A DNA stretch of 64,000 bases from contig JALHJL010000013.1 in the NCBI GenBank assembly GCA_022839625.1, positions 1 to 64,000 on the forward strand, read 5' to 3'. The DNA comes from Phycisphaerales bacterium. GTDB taxonomy: Bacteria; Planctomycetota; Phycisphaerae; UBA1845; Fen-1342. Below the pieces are notes generated by a model. It saw only the letters and a program-made list of their open reading frames with translations, had not been told where the DNA came from and did not search any database. Below, in pieces: positions 15,997-23,637 of this stretch (positions are counted from its first letter, which is position 1; every line of letters begins with the position of its first letter). The translations under genes and the position numbers were made by a program.

Positions 15997-18105
15997 ATGC
16001 CGAGCGACTACCGGGCCAAGCTGAACGCCGACAACGCCGCGAATCTGCGGCGCAGCCGCAACGCCCGCGACGTTGCCGCGGACTACCCGGCGCCGGGCGA
16101 CCTGGAACGCCGTGCCGCGTGCGAGCGGGATTTCCGCCGCTTCTGCGAAATCTACTTCCCGGCGGCGTTTTCGCTGCCGTGGTCGGACGATCACCTTCGC
16201 GTAATCAGCCGGATTCAATCCGCGGTGCTCGGCGGCGGGCTTTTCGCCCTGGCGATGCCGCGGGGCTCCGGGAAAACGACGCTGTGCGAGCGGGCGGCGC
16301 TGTGGGCGCTGCTGTACGGGCATCGGCGGTTCGTCTGCCTGATCGGGGCGACCGAAGCCGCAGCCGAAGTGACGCTGGAACACCTGAAAACCGAACTGGC
16401 GTTCAACGATGCCTTGGCCGCGGACTTCCGCCAAGTGTGCTACCCGATCCGGCGGCTTGAGAACAACGCCCGGAAGTGCGTCGGACAATTGTTCGACGGC
16501 CAACAGACCCGAATCACCTGGGCCGCGAAGCGGCTGACGTTCCCGACGATGCCGGACCATGCGTGCGACGGACGGAGCGTAAGCGGCTCGACGGTGACGG
16601 TGGCCGGGCTCACGGGCGCGCTGCGCGGTCAATCTCACGGGCTGGCCAGCGGGGAAATCATCCGGCCCGAGCTGGTGATTCTCGACGATCCGCAAACCCG
16701 CGAATCCGCGAACTCGCCGTCGCAATGCGCCGAGCGGGTCGCAATCGTGACGGGCGACGTGCTCGGCATGGCCGGACCGGGCCGGAAGATTGCGGCGATG
16801 ATGCCTTGCACCGTGATTCGGGAAGGCGACCTGGCCGACCAATTGCTTGATCGGGAGCGAAACCCACAATGGCAAGGCGAGCGCACCAAGGCCGTCTATG
16901 CGTGGCCGAAGCGGGAAAAGCCCTGGGACACGTACCGCAAGCTGCGAGCGGACGGGCTGCGCCGCAACGGCGACACGACCGAAGCCACCGACTACTACCG
17001 CCAGAACCGCGAAGCGATGGACGCCGGCGCCGTGGTCGCGTGGCCGGCTCGGTACAACGAGGATGAGCTTTCGGCGGTGCAGCACGTCATGAACCTTCGG
17101 GCGGACCTGGGCGACGAAGCGTTCTCGGCCGAGTACCAGAACGAACCGCTTCGCGCCGAAGTGGATGCCCTGCCGACGCTGACCGCCGCGGCGGTGGCGG
17201 GCAAGCTCAACGGCATCAAGCGTGGCATTGTGCCGCGGCAGGCGGAACACCTGACGGCGTTCGTCGATGTTCACGACGCGCTGTTGTTCTGGTCCGTGGT
17301 CGCATGGTCGGGCGACTTCACCGGCTGGATTGTGGACTACGGCACGTATCCCGACCAACGCCGGCGGACGTTCACGCTGCGGAAGGCGGCGCCGACGCTG
17401 GCGAGCGTGTCTGCGGGCGCCGGCCGCGAAGGCGCCATCCTGGCGGGGCTGACGGCGCTGGCCGATGGGCTGCTCGGCCGTGAATGGACCCGCGAAGATG
17501 GGGCCACGATGCGCGTCGGACGGTGCCTGATTGACGCCGGCTACGTGCCGGACACGGTGTACGACTTCTGCCGGCGCTCGGAACATGCCGCGGTGCTGCT
17601 GGCATCGCGGGGCGTGGGCATCGGGGCGGCGGGGCGCCCGATGAGCGAGTACCAGCGCAAGCCGGGCGAGCGGTTCGGCTGGAACTGGCTTTTAACACGT
17701 ACCGTGAACCGTGCCGCGCAGTACGTCCGGTTCGACTCGAATCACTGGAAATCGTTCGTTCATGCCCGGCTGGCCGTCGCGCTCGGCGATGCCGAGGCCT
17801 TGACGTTGTACGGTCGGGATGCCGAGCACCACCGGCTATTCGCCGAGCACGTTACAGCCGAAGCGCCGACCCGCGTTTCGGCCAACGGGCGCACCGTCGA
17901 TGAATGGCGGCTGCGTCCGGGCTGCGCGGATAATCACTGGCTCGATTGTGTGGTAGGATGCGCTGTGGCCGCGTCGATGCTCGGGGCGGTGCTGCCCGGT
18001 TCGGGTGCTGAACCGAAGCCACCGCGCAAGCGGGTTAGTCTGGCCGAGCTTCAACGGCAAGCGCGGGAGCGGCAAGGCCGGTTGCGGCCGTCCTATGTTT
18101 GGTGA
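15997..18105 (+). CDS. Phage terminase large subunit, GpA type
   Basis: A 702-residue protein with the two domains of a DNA-packaging motor. ATPase: Walker A PRGSGKTTL at residues 88-96, Walker B LVILDD at 226-231. Nuclease: acidic stretches FVDVHDALLFWSVVAW from about 422, LIDAGYVPDTVYDFCRR at about 511, and DNHWLDCVVG at about 645. This is the arrangement of lambda GpA-like terminases, which cut concatemeric DNA and pump it into proheads. Start ATG 15997 follows GGTGGGGG. No small terminase, portal or capsid gene is nearby, so it could only package DNA into particles supplied by another phage, or it now has another role. Confidence 0.87.
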   Translation: MPSDYRAKLNADNAANLRRSRNARDVAADYPAPGDLERRAACERDFRRFCEIYFPAAFSLPWSDDHLRVISRIQSAVLGGGLFALAMPRGSGKTTLCERAALWALLYGHRRFVCLIGATEAAAEVTLEHLKTELAFNDALAADFRQVCYPIRRLENNARKCVGQLFDGQQTRITWAAKRLTFPTMPDHACDGRSVSGSTVTVAGLTGALRGQSHGLASGEIIRPELVILDDPQTRESANSPSQCAERVAIVTGDVLGMAGPGRKIAAMMPCTVIREGDLADQLLDRERNPQWQGERTKAVYAWPKREKPWDTYRKLRADGLRRNGDTTEATDYYRQNREAMDAGAVVAWPARYNEDELSAVQHVMNLRADLGDEAFSAEYQNEPLRAEVDALPTLTAAAVAGKLNGIKRGIVPRQAEHLTAFVDVHDALLFWSVVAWSGDFTGWIVDYGTYPDQRRRTFTLRKAAPTLASVSAGAGREGAILAGLTALADGLLGREWTREDGATMRVGRCLIDAGYVPDTVYDFCRRSEHAAVLLASRGVGIGAAGRPMSEYQRKPGERFGWNWLLTRTVNRAAQYVRFDSNHWKSFVHARLAVALGDAEALTLYGRDAEHHRLFAEHVTAEAPTRVSANGRTVDEWRLRPGCADNHWLDCVVGCAVAASMLGAVLPGSGAEPKPPRKRVSLAELQRQARERQGRLRPSYVW

Positions 18106-18108
18106 ACC

Positions 18109-18402
18109 ATGAAAGCACCGCATCCCTTTCGGGACGTGAATCCGAAGTGCCTGGACTGCGGCGAGCTGATCGACGCCGAGACGGGCGAAGAAATCCGCCC
18201 GGCAACGGCCGATGAGGCGCGACGCTCCATGCGGGCACAACGCCACGAAGGTACGTTTCGGCGTGTGATTGCCACGACCGACGGTTTCGAGCCGGTGCTT
18301 GCGTTCGTCAGACCGCCAAAAGGTGCGAGCTTGGCCGACTGGCGGCTTGCTGTGGCGCTCAAGCTCAAGGCCGAGTTTCGGATTTTCGGCCGTCAACGGT
18401 AG
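18109..18402 (+). CDS. Hypothetical protein with one CxxC motif
   Basis: A 97-residue protein starting 3 bp after the terminase stop, so surely in the same transcript. Near the N-terminus KCLDCGELIDAETGEEIRPA looks like half of a zinc ribbon. The C-terminal half (FEPVLAFVRPPKGASLADWR) is unfamiliar. Position immediately downstream of the terminase might suggest a packaging accessory protein, but nothing in the sequence shows this. Confidence 0.6.
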   Translation: MKAPHPFRDVNPKCLDCGELIDAETGEEIRPATADEARRSMRAQRHEGTFRRVIATTDGFEPVLAFVRPPKGASLADWRLAVALKLKAEFRIFGRQR

Positions 18403-18491
18403 AACGTGCCGCGGGCTAGGGTCGCTCCCGAAAAGCGGCACCCCGACCGCCTGCCCGCGTTACTTCCTTCGGGCCGTGACGGGATACGGCA

Positions 18492-19133
18492 ATGGACGAT
18501 CTGTTCGACCGCATTCGTGCTGCTCAACCTGCCCCGCTGTTGTTGACCGATGATGAACTCGCCCGGCTTGAAGCGTGGCTCAAGACGCACAGACGGCGCG
18601 TGAGCATGCGCGAAATGTATGACGCCGCACACGGTGACGCTCGGCTACGCGCCAAGCTCAACGGTGAAAGCGGCTGGTGGGCGCACCTGAGATTCACGGC
18701 AAAGTACAACCGCAATCGGCCAAAGGCGGCGCTGTCGGCGGGCTCACAATCGCCGAACGTGCTGCCCGCGGAAACCGTCTCACAAGGCGACAGACCCGAC
18801 GAACGCGGCTACGTCGCATCGCCGGCGGACCCGGCGGCATACGTGCCGGCGGCTGACATTCTGGCGGAGCACACGCCGGTTGACCCGGCAATTTCGATGA
18901 AGGAACTCGGAACGATCCTTGAGGAATACGGCACGAACCGCGTTCGCTGGACTCGCCCGCTTGGCAAGAATGGCCAACCGATGCGGAATCGCCGACGCGT
19001 CCACCTGGGCGACTGGACGGCATACGTGAAACGGCGCTTGCCGGCTGAGGAAGACGGGTTCCCGCGGATGACCGAAGCCGAGCTTGAGCAGCGCAAGGCG
19101 GCTGTCCGCAACGGCAAACACGCCGGAAAGTAG
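18492..19133 (+). CDS. Hypothetical protein of the integrative element
   Basis: A 213-residue soluble protein, rich in charged residues. The N-terminal 65 residues are predicted helical (LTDDELARLEAWLKTHRRRV), then a Pro/Ala linker, then a C-terminal region with RRRVHLGDWTAYVKRRLP. I do not recognise it. An N-terminal helical plus C-terminal basic region is compatible with nucleic-acid binding. Its stop lies inside the start of the palindromic array 19126-19224. Confidence 0.6.
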   Translation: MDDLFDRIRAAQPAPLLLTDDELARLEAWLKTHRRRVSMREMYDAAHGDARLRAKLNGESGWWAHLRFTAKYNRNRPKAALSAGSQSPNVLPAETVSQGDRPDERGYVASPADPAAYVPAADILAEHTPVDPAISMKELGTILEEYGTNRVRWTRPLGKNGQPMRNRRRVHLGDWTAYVKRRLPAEEDGFPRMTEAELEQRKAAVRNGKHAGK

Positions 19134-19224
19134 CTACTTTCTACTTTCCCGCTACTTTCGAAAGTAGCGCTTTTATGCCCATTCTGAGCCTGCTACGCCG
19201 GAAAGTAGCACCGTGCTACTTTCC
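19126..19224. promoter_or_regulatory. Palindromic array of GAAAGTAGC: operator or replication iterons
   Basis: Seven copies of GAAAGTAG or its complement lie within 99 bp. They form three perfect or near-perfect palindromes: 19126-19141 (GAAAGTAGCTACTTTC), 19151-19168 (GCTACTTTCGAAAGTAGC) and 19200-19224 (two GGAAAGTAGCAC arms around one central base). An extra CTACTTTC is at 19141-19148. The array lies before the excisionase-primase-helicase gene run, so it may be the operator of that operon or the origin bound by a replication protein. Confidence 0.8.
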
Positions 19225-19306
19225 TTCCACACACTGAAACGCCACTTCGTGTTGACTCGGTGCCAACGTCGGGCGGCATGGGGCCGCTCGCTTTGGAGAA
19301 CCGAGC

Positions 19307-19573
19307 GTGAATACCACACTCGAAAACGCGACCGACGGGCGGACCGTCGGGCCGGAGCCGCGGCCGGCCGTAACCGCGGAACTGCTGCGGCTTGAAGATG
19401 TCTGCGTGTTGCTGCGCACCACAAAGCGTAGCGTGTACCGGCTCTGTGACGCCGGCAAGATGCCGTTCGGGCTCAAGCTCAACGGCATGCGCCGCTGGCG
19501 ACGCGCCGAACTGGTCGCGTGGCTTGATGCCGGCTGCCCGCCGGTACGGGTCGCGAAGGGGGCGGCGCGATGA
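19307..19573 (+). CDS. Excisionase-like helix-turn-helix protein
   Basis: An 88-residue protein whose residues about 25-75 form a MerR-like winged helix of the excisionase/AlpA type: LLRLEDVCVLLRTTKRSVYR, then LCDAGKMPFGLKL and RRWRRAELVAWLDAG. Such proteins bend att-site DNA for excision or act as regulators of island genes. It is first in a tight gene run to 23634 and overlaps the next gene by ATGA. The palindromic array just upstream is a good candidate for its binding site. Confidence 0.82.
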   Translation: MNTTLENATDGRTVGPEPRPAVTAELLRLEDVCVLLRTTKRSVYRLCDAGKMPFGLKLNGMRRWRRAELVAWLDAGCPPVRVAKGAAR

Positions 19574-20022
19574 ACCGAGCGACGACGACACCGACCGCCG
19601 ACGGCGAAGCTCGCAAGCTCGACGCGCACGCGCTGCTTGAAGCACGCCGGGAAGTGTACGTACTGCGGGGGCGGCGGGCGCTCTTGGCCACGTTGCTCGC
19701 CGGCGGCGACGCGACCGCCGATGACGTGCGCGACGCGGTGGAACTGCCAGACGGAATCAACCCTGTCTGCCTGGGCGTGGTGCCGGGGCTGCTGGCGCGG
19801 GCGGGCCTTATCGAGCGCGTCGGTTTTGCCGAATCGCGCCGGCCGGATGCGCACGCCCGCCCGGTTTCAGTTTGGCGGCTGGCCGACCGCGCCGCGGCGC
19901 TGGCCTGGCTCGCCGCGCATCCCGACCGGCCGGACCCGACGCCCGCCGAAGCGGATGCCGTGAAACCCAGTCGGGTATCACTTGATACCCCACTGGACGC
20001 CAAGCCGAGCTTGTTCGACTAA
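19570..20022 (+). CDS. Putative winged-helix protein of the integrative element
   Basis: A 150-residue protein overlapping the excisionase gene by 4 bp (ATGA). Residues about 35-100 look like a winged helix: RRALLATLLAGGDATADDV, then LGVVPGLLARAGLIERVGF and VSVWRLADRAAA. It may regulate transcription or help initiate replication. A Pro-rich linker and SLDTPLDAKPSLFD tail follow. No named family is recognised. Confidence 0.6.
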   Translation: MNRATTTPTADGEARKLDAHALLEARREVYVLRGRRALLATLLAGGDATADDVRDAVELPDGINPVCLGVVPGLLARAGLIERVGFAESRRPDAHARPVSVWRLADRAAALAWLAAHPDRPDPTPAEADAVKPSRVSLDTPLDAKPSLFD

Positions 20023-20085
20023 GGAAAACGCGGCCCGCTCGACGTTGCCGCGTCGGCGGGCTCGCCCTGCAAAGGAATGCCGTTC

Positions 20086-20631
20086 ATGTACTCGAATGAT
20101 ACTCAGCCGCGACGGCGGCTTACAGACATTCTCGCCAACGGGCAATGCGGCAATCTGCGCGATGCGTGGAACCGCACGGAAGCCGCGCCGGACTTCGCAC
20201 CGCTGCCGGCCGGAACCTACGAATGCCACGTTCATAGCGTCGAACTGTTCAACGCCCGAACCGGAACGCCGGGCGTGAAGATTCGCTTCGACGTGTGCGA
20301 AGGCGAACACGCCGGACGGGCGCTGTTTCACGATTGCTGGCTCACGCCGGCGGCGCTGCCGCAGACGAAGCGCGACTGCCTCAAGCTCGGGCTCGACTCG
20401 CTTGACAAGCTCGAATCCGCGGCGGTTCCGCCGGGGCGCATCCAGTGCAGGGTGCGCGTGGCGCTGCGCCGCGACGATGACGGCACCGAGCGCAATCGTG
20501 TTACTCGTTTTGACGTGCTGCGCGTGGACGAACCCGAGCGCGACCCGTTCGCACCGACCGACGGTGCGGACGCGGGCGATGCGAGCTTCGATTTCGGGGC
20601 GAACGCCAAGCCGGAAGGGGGCGCATCGTGA
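20086..20631 (+). CDS. DUF669-like phage protein, probable ssDNA-binding
   Basis: A protein of about 181 residues. The stretch LPAGTYECHVHSVELFNART, with VKIRFDVCEGEHAGR and the later LKLGLDSL, resembles DUF669 proteins, which occur in phage replication gene sets and are thought to act as single-stranded-DNA-binding proteins. I prefer ATG 20086 because AAAGGA is 9 nt upstream; ATG 20077 is next to that sequence. The C-terminus is acidic, as in many SSB-like proteins. It is followed by the primase and helicase genes, which supports a replication role. Confidence 0.65.
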   Translation: MYSNDTQPRRRLTDILANGQCGNLRDAWNRTEAAPDFAPLPAGTYECHVHSVELFNARTGTPGVKIRFDVCEGEHAGRALFHDCWLTPAALPQTKRDCLKLGLDSLDKLESAAVPPGRIQCRVRVALRRDDDGTERNRVTRFDVLRVDEPERDPFAPTDGADAGDASFDFGANAKPEGGAS

Positions 20632-20819
20632 ACCGCGAAGCACTCGCCGACGCCATACGTTTCGCCGCGAAGGAACTCGGGAAGGAAGGCGCGGTCGGAC
20701 CGGGCGCAATCGAGTTTGTGGCCGTTTCGCTGCGCGACGGGCTCGCCGACGTGGCCGCCGCGATTCGCGACCTGGCCGAAGCGGTTCGGGAAAGTGCGGT
20801 GCCCCATGAATCCGAGTGA
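20628..20819 (+). CDS. Small helical protein of the replication operon
   Basis: A 63-residue protein, overlapping the preceding gene (GTGA/ATGA type) and the primase start by 14 bp. It is mostly amphipathic helix (MNREALADAIRFAAKELGKE, then LADVAAAIRDLAEAVRES). No family is recognised. Double overlap within the operon is the main evidence that it is real. Confidence 0.55.
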   Translation: MNREALADAIRFAAKELGKEGAVGPGAIEFVAVSLRDGLADVAAAIRDLAEAVRESAVPHESE

Positions 20820-21873
20820 TTTCCGCTTTGGCTTCCGTGTGCTCGGCGACTGTCGCCAGTCGCGCCGGCTGGTCGATGCCGGCGCGGCGCTGGCGGCATA
20901 CGCCGCGTGCGACCCGCGGGCCGAGTGCCAGCGCGAAGCGTACCTGAGCGCATTCACCTTCGGGGGGGACTTCCGAAAATACCTGACCGTGACCGGCTCG
21001 ACGGCCGGATTCGCTGGGCCGTGCTGGTCGCCGTTTATCTGGTTCGACGTGGACCGCGAAGGCGACCTGCCCGGCGCGCTTGACGATGCCCGCCGCCTGT
21101 GCGTGGTGCTTACGGACTCGCTCGGCATCGCCGAAGATGACGTGCTCGCCTTCCTGAGCGGCGGCAAGGGGTTTCACCTGGGCGTCCCGTCGGCCGCATG
21201 GCAACCGGTACCCGGGCGCGACTTCCACCGCATCGCCCGGCGCTTCGCCGAAGCCGCGGCCGAGCTTGCCGGGGTGACGATTGACGCGGGCGTGTACGAC
21301 AAGGTGCGGTGCTTCCGGGCGCCGAACAGCCGGCACCCGAAAACCGGCTTGCACAAGCGGCCGCTGTCGGTCGATGGGCTGATGCACCTGGGCACCGGTG
21401 CGATTCTCACGCTCGCCGCGGAACCCGCGGACTTCGAGCTTCCGGCGCCGACGTATCGAAGCGAGCCGGCGGCGGCGCTGTGGGCCGAAGCCGCTGAGCA
21501 AGCGCAACGCGAAGCCGGCGCCCGCGCCGAGCGCCTGGCGAGCGGCGACGCGCCGAACAAGCTCAACCGGGCGACGCTCGACTTCATCCGCGAAGGCGCA
21601 TCCGCGGGCGACCGGCACCGCTTGCTTTACTCGGCCGCGGCGAACCTGGCCGAGCTGGGCGCGCCGCTGCCGCTGTGCGCAGCGCTGCTCACTGAGGCGG
21701 GGCTTGACTGCGGGCTGACGCCGACGGACACCCGCCGGGCAATCGAAAACGGCTGGGCATCCGCACAACCGGGCATCCGGGACGTGCGCGGCGCGCTCGG
21801 CGCCGAAGTAATCACCGTGCAGCCGGCGCCGGCCGACGCTTCGGCGAATGCCGGGAAGGGCGGTGCGCCGTGA
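20806..21873 (+). CDS. Archaeo-eukaryotic-type primase (PrimPol-like)
   Basis: A 355-residue protein with the three motifs of AEP primases: an acidic pair in FIWFDVDREGD (about residues 75-85), the GKGFHLGVP motif with its His (about 121-129), and the downstream basic motif APNSRHPKTGLHKRP. AEP enzymes make RNA or DNA primers and are common on plasmids, phages and satellites. The C-terminal region (from about 250) is helical and may be a PriCT-like domain. The next gene encodes the helicase with ATGA overlap, so the two probably work together to start replication of the excised element. Confidence 0.8.
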   Translation: MNPSDFRFGFRVLGDCRQSRRLVDAGAALAAYAACDPRAECQREAYLSAFTFGGDFRKYLTVTGSTAGFAGPCWSPFIWFDVDREGDLPGALDDARRLCVVLTDSLGIAEDDVLAFLSGGKGFHLGVPSAAWQPVPGRDFHRIARRFAEAAAELAGVTIDAGVYDKVRCFRAPNSRHPKTGLHKRPLSVDGLMHLGTGAILTLAAEPADFELPAPTYRSEPAAALWAEAAEQAQREAGARAERLASGDAPNKLNRATLDFIREGASAGDRHRLLYSAAANLAELGAPLPLCAALLTEAGLDCGLTPTDTRRAIENGWASAQPGIRDVRGALGAEVITVQPAPADASANAGKGGAP

Positions 21874-22811
21874 ACGCGACGGCGAAATACCAGACTGCGG
21901 CCGACGTGTTCGATGCGTGGCGCGACGCGCTGTTCAGCGGGGCCGCGCCGCCGCTGTACGCGGTTGGCACTGGCGCACTTGCTACCGTCGAAATCGGGCC
22001 GGGGCGCGTGGTGCTGGTCGGTGGCTTGCCGGGCGGCGGGAAAACCGCGCTGGCGATGCAATGGGTAATCGACGCGCTGCGGGCGGTGCCGACGCTGCGG
22101 GCCGTGGTCGCGAACGTCGAAATGTCCGCGGCCGTGCTTTTGGACCGCCAGCTTGCCCGGCTGTCGGGTGTTCCGCTCGACGCAATCGCCAAGCGCAAGC
22201 TCGGCGCCGAGCACGCCGACCGCATCGACCGCGGGCTTGCGACGCTCGAATCCGTGGCCGACCGACTGGCGTTCGTCGCGCCGCCGTTCGACCTGGGCAA
22301 CATCGCCGCAACGGCCGATGACTTCGGCGGCGCCTTGCTGACGCTGGACTACCTGCAACGCATCCGACCGCCGGGCGAGCACGCCGACAAGCGCGGTTCG
22401 GTCGATGCCTTGATGGACTACCTGCGCCAATTCGCGGACGCCGGCTGTGCGGTGCTGGCGGTGTCCGCGGTGGCGCGGACGAAAGACAAGCGCGGGCGTT
22501 CATCCTACGTGGGCGACGGGCTGAGCTTGGCGAGCTTCCGCGAAAGCTCAGAACTTGAATACGGGGCCGACACGGCTTACGTGTTGGTGCCGGGCCGCGA
22601 CGATCCCGAAGCCGTGACGCTGCGCTGCCTGAAACACCGGCACGGCGAGCCGGTGGACGTGAACTTGTGTTTCGAGCGGCGCATTCAATCGTTCCGCCCG
22701 ACCGAGCCGGCACCGGCAACACCGGCGGACCGTGGCAAGCTCACGGCATCGCTGCGGGCCTTGTGGGGCTCGACGCCCGCGGCGGCGGACGATGACGGGG
22801 GCGATAAATGA
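21870..22811 (+). CDS. DnaB-like replicative helicase / RecA-fold ATPase
   Basis: A 313-residue protein matching the C-terminal motor domain of DnaB. Walker A GGLPGGGKTALA at about residues 51-62; Walker B LLTLDYLQRI at about 156-165; a downstream VLAVSAVARTKDKRG sensor region; and an arginine-rich C-terminal part. The N-terminal DnaB domain is missing; a 40-residue helical stub is present instead, as in many phage helicases. It overlaps the primase gene by ATGA. It would unwind DNA at the element's origin. Confidence 0.82.
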   Translation: MNATAKYQTAADVFDAWRDALFSGAAPPLYAVGTGALATVEIGPGRVVLVGGLPGGGKTALAMQWVIDALRAVPTLRAVVANVEMSAAVLLDRQLARLSGVPLDAIAKRKLGAEHADRIDRGLATLESVADRLAFVAPPFDLGNIAATADDFGGALLTLDYLQRIRPPGEHADKRGSVDALMDYLRQFADAGCAVLAVSAVARTKDKRGRSSYVGDGLSLASFRESSELEYGADTAYVLVPGRDDPEAVTLRCLKHRHGEPVDVNLCFERRIQSFRPTEPAPATPADRGKLTASLRALWGSTPAAADDDGGDK

Positions 22812-23233
22812 CCGACCCGCGCATCATCCCGCCGGGTGAAGTGCTCCCGCCGATGGACCCGGGCGAGCGGCCCGCACGCCGCAACGGGCGCGCCCCGACG
22901 GATGCCGAGCCGAAGCGGAAACCCGGCCGGGGCGGCGGCGCTGTGCGGCGACGGTTCGTGCTGTTCAATGGGTTCGTCGATTGCGAGCTTGCCCGGCTGG
23001 GGCCGGTGGACGTGGCGGTATGGCTGGTGCTCTATCGGCACGGCCAGCGGGACGGCACCGCGACGGCCGCGGTATCTGACTTGGCGCGCCGGACGGGATA
23101 CGCTGATCGGGCGGTGCGCCAAGCACTTCGGCGGCTTTGGGACCGTGGGCTTATCGACCGGGTGAAGCGCGGCACGCTGGCCGGCGGGCCGAGCGTCTAT
23201 CGCTTGTTGCCGGCGTCCGGGGGTGCGTCATGA
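22808..23233 (+). CDS. Winged-helix DNA-binding protein
   Basis: A 141-residue protein overlapping the helicase gene by 4 bp. Residues about 50-135 form a winged helix of the replication-initiator/MarR-like type: LARLGPVDVAVWLVLYRHGQ, AVSDLARRTGYADRAVRQAL, RRLWDRGLIDRVKRGTL. The N-terminal 45 residues are basic and disordered. It could be a replication initiator or a repressor. Three identical 16-bp palindromes begin directly after its stop. Confidence 0.68.
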   Translation: MTDPRIIPPGEVLPPMDPGERPARRNGRAPTDAEPKRKPGRGGGAVRRRFVLFNGFVDCELARLGPVDVAVWLVLYRHGQRDGTATAAVSDLARRTGYADRAVRQALRRLWDRGLIDRVKRGTLAGGPSVYRLLPASGGAS

Positions 23234-23234
23234 C

Positions 23235-23298
23235 CGGCACCGCCGTGCCGCTGACCAACCGGCACCGCCGTGCCGCTCACTACGGCACCGCCGTGCCG
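23235..23298. promoter_or_regulatory. Three copies of CGGCACCGCCGTGCCG
   Basis: Identical 16-bp palindromic units at 23235-23250, 23260-23275 and 23283-23298 (GGCAC/GTGCC arms). Regular spacing of 23-25 bp and position before the small HTH gene suggest operators or iterons. Confidence 0.72.
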
Positions 23299-23325
23299 GT
23301 ATCACAGTACCCTACGGGTACACAG

Positions 23326-23364
23326 ACACCCGCGGGGTTACATGCTGGCGCATCCCGCGGGTGT
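23326..23364. other. Hairpin ACACCCGCGGG / CCCGCGGGTGT
   Basis: A perfect 11-bp inverted repeat around a 17-nt loop. No run of T follows in either direction, so it is not an obvious terminator. It lies between the palindrome array and the HTH gene. Confidence 0.6.
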
Positions 23365-23418
23365 GGAAAAAGAGAATCCCGGCTTGACGGACGCCCGCCG
23401 ATCGGTAAGAATGCTTAC

Positions 23419-23634
23419 ATGAGCAAGCGGGTTGGTACGATGACCGAGCTTTTGCGGGCCGCCCTGGCCGCAACAACGGACTCTTTGAACGCGATTCAAC
23501 GGGCGACGGGCATCAAACGTCAATCGCTGGCGACGTTCCTTCGCGGTGAATCGACGTTGCGGCTCGATGCGGCCGACAAGCTCGCCGCATACTTCGGGAT
23601 TGAATGCCGGCGCGTGCGTCGGCGGGAAGGGTGA
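23419..23634 (+). CDS. Small Xre-type HTH regulator
   Basis: A 71-residue protein with a single lambda-repressor-like HTH: MTELLRAALAATTDSLNAIQ, then RATGIKRQSLATFLRGE and LDAADKLAAYFGI. I start it at ATG 23419 because the fold starts there; upstream codons in the same frame cover the palindrome array. It ends 3 bp before the integrase, so the two are surely co-transcribed. It probably controls integrase or the replication operon, perhaps through the palindromes just upstream. Confidence 0.72.
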   Translation: MSKRVGTMTELLRAALAATTDSLNAIQRATGIKRQSLATFLRGESTLRLDAADKLAAYFGIECRRVRRREG

Positions 23635-23637
23635 ATC

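Noticed and set aside
15997..18105. Terminase as a sign of a complete prophage
   Set aside because: No portal, capsid, tail, holin or lysin genes are found between the att sites, and the flanks are ordinary chromosome genes.
23326..23364. Intrinsic terminator before the Xre gene
   Set aside because: The stem is good but no T-run follows in either direction.
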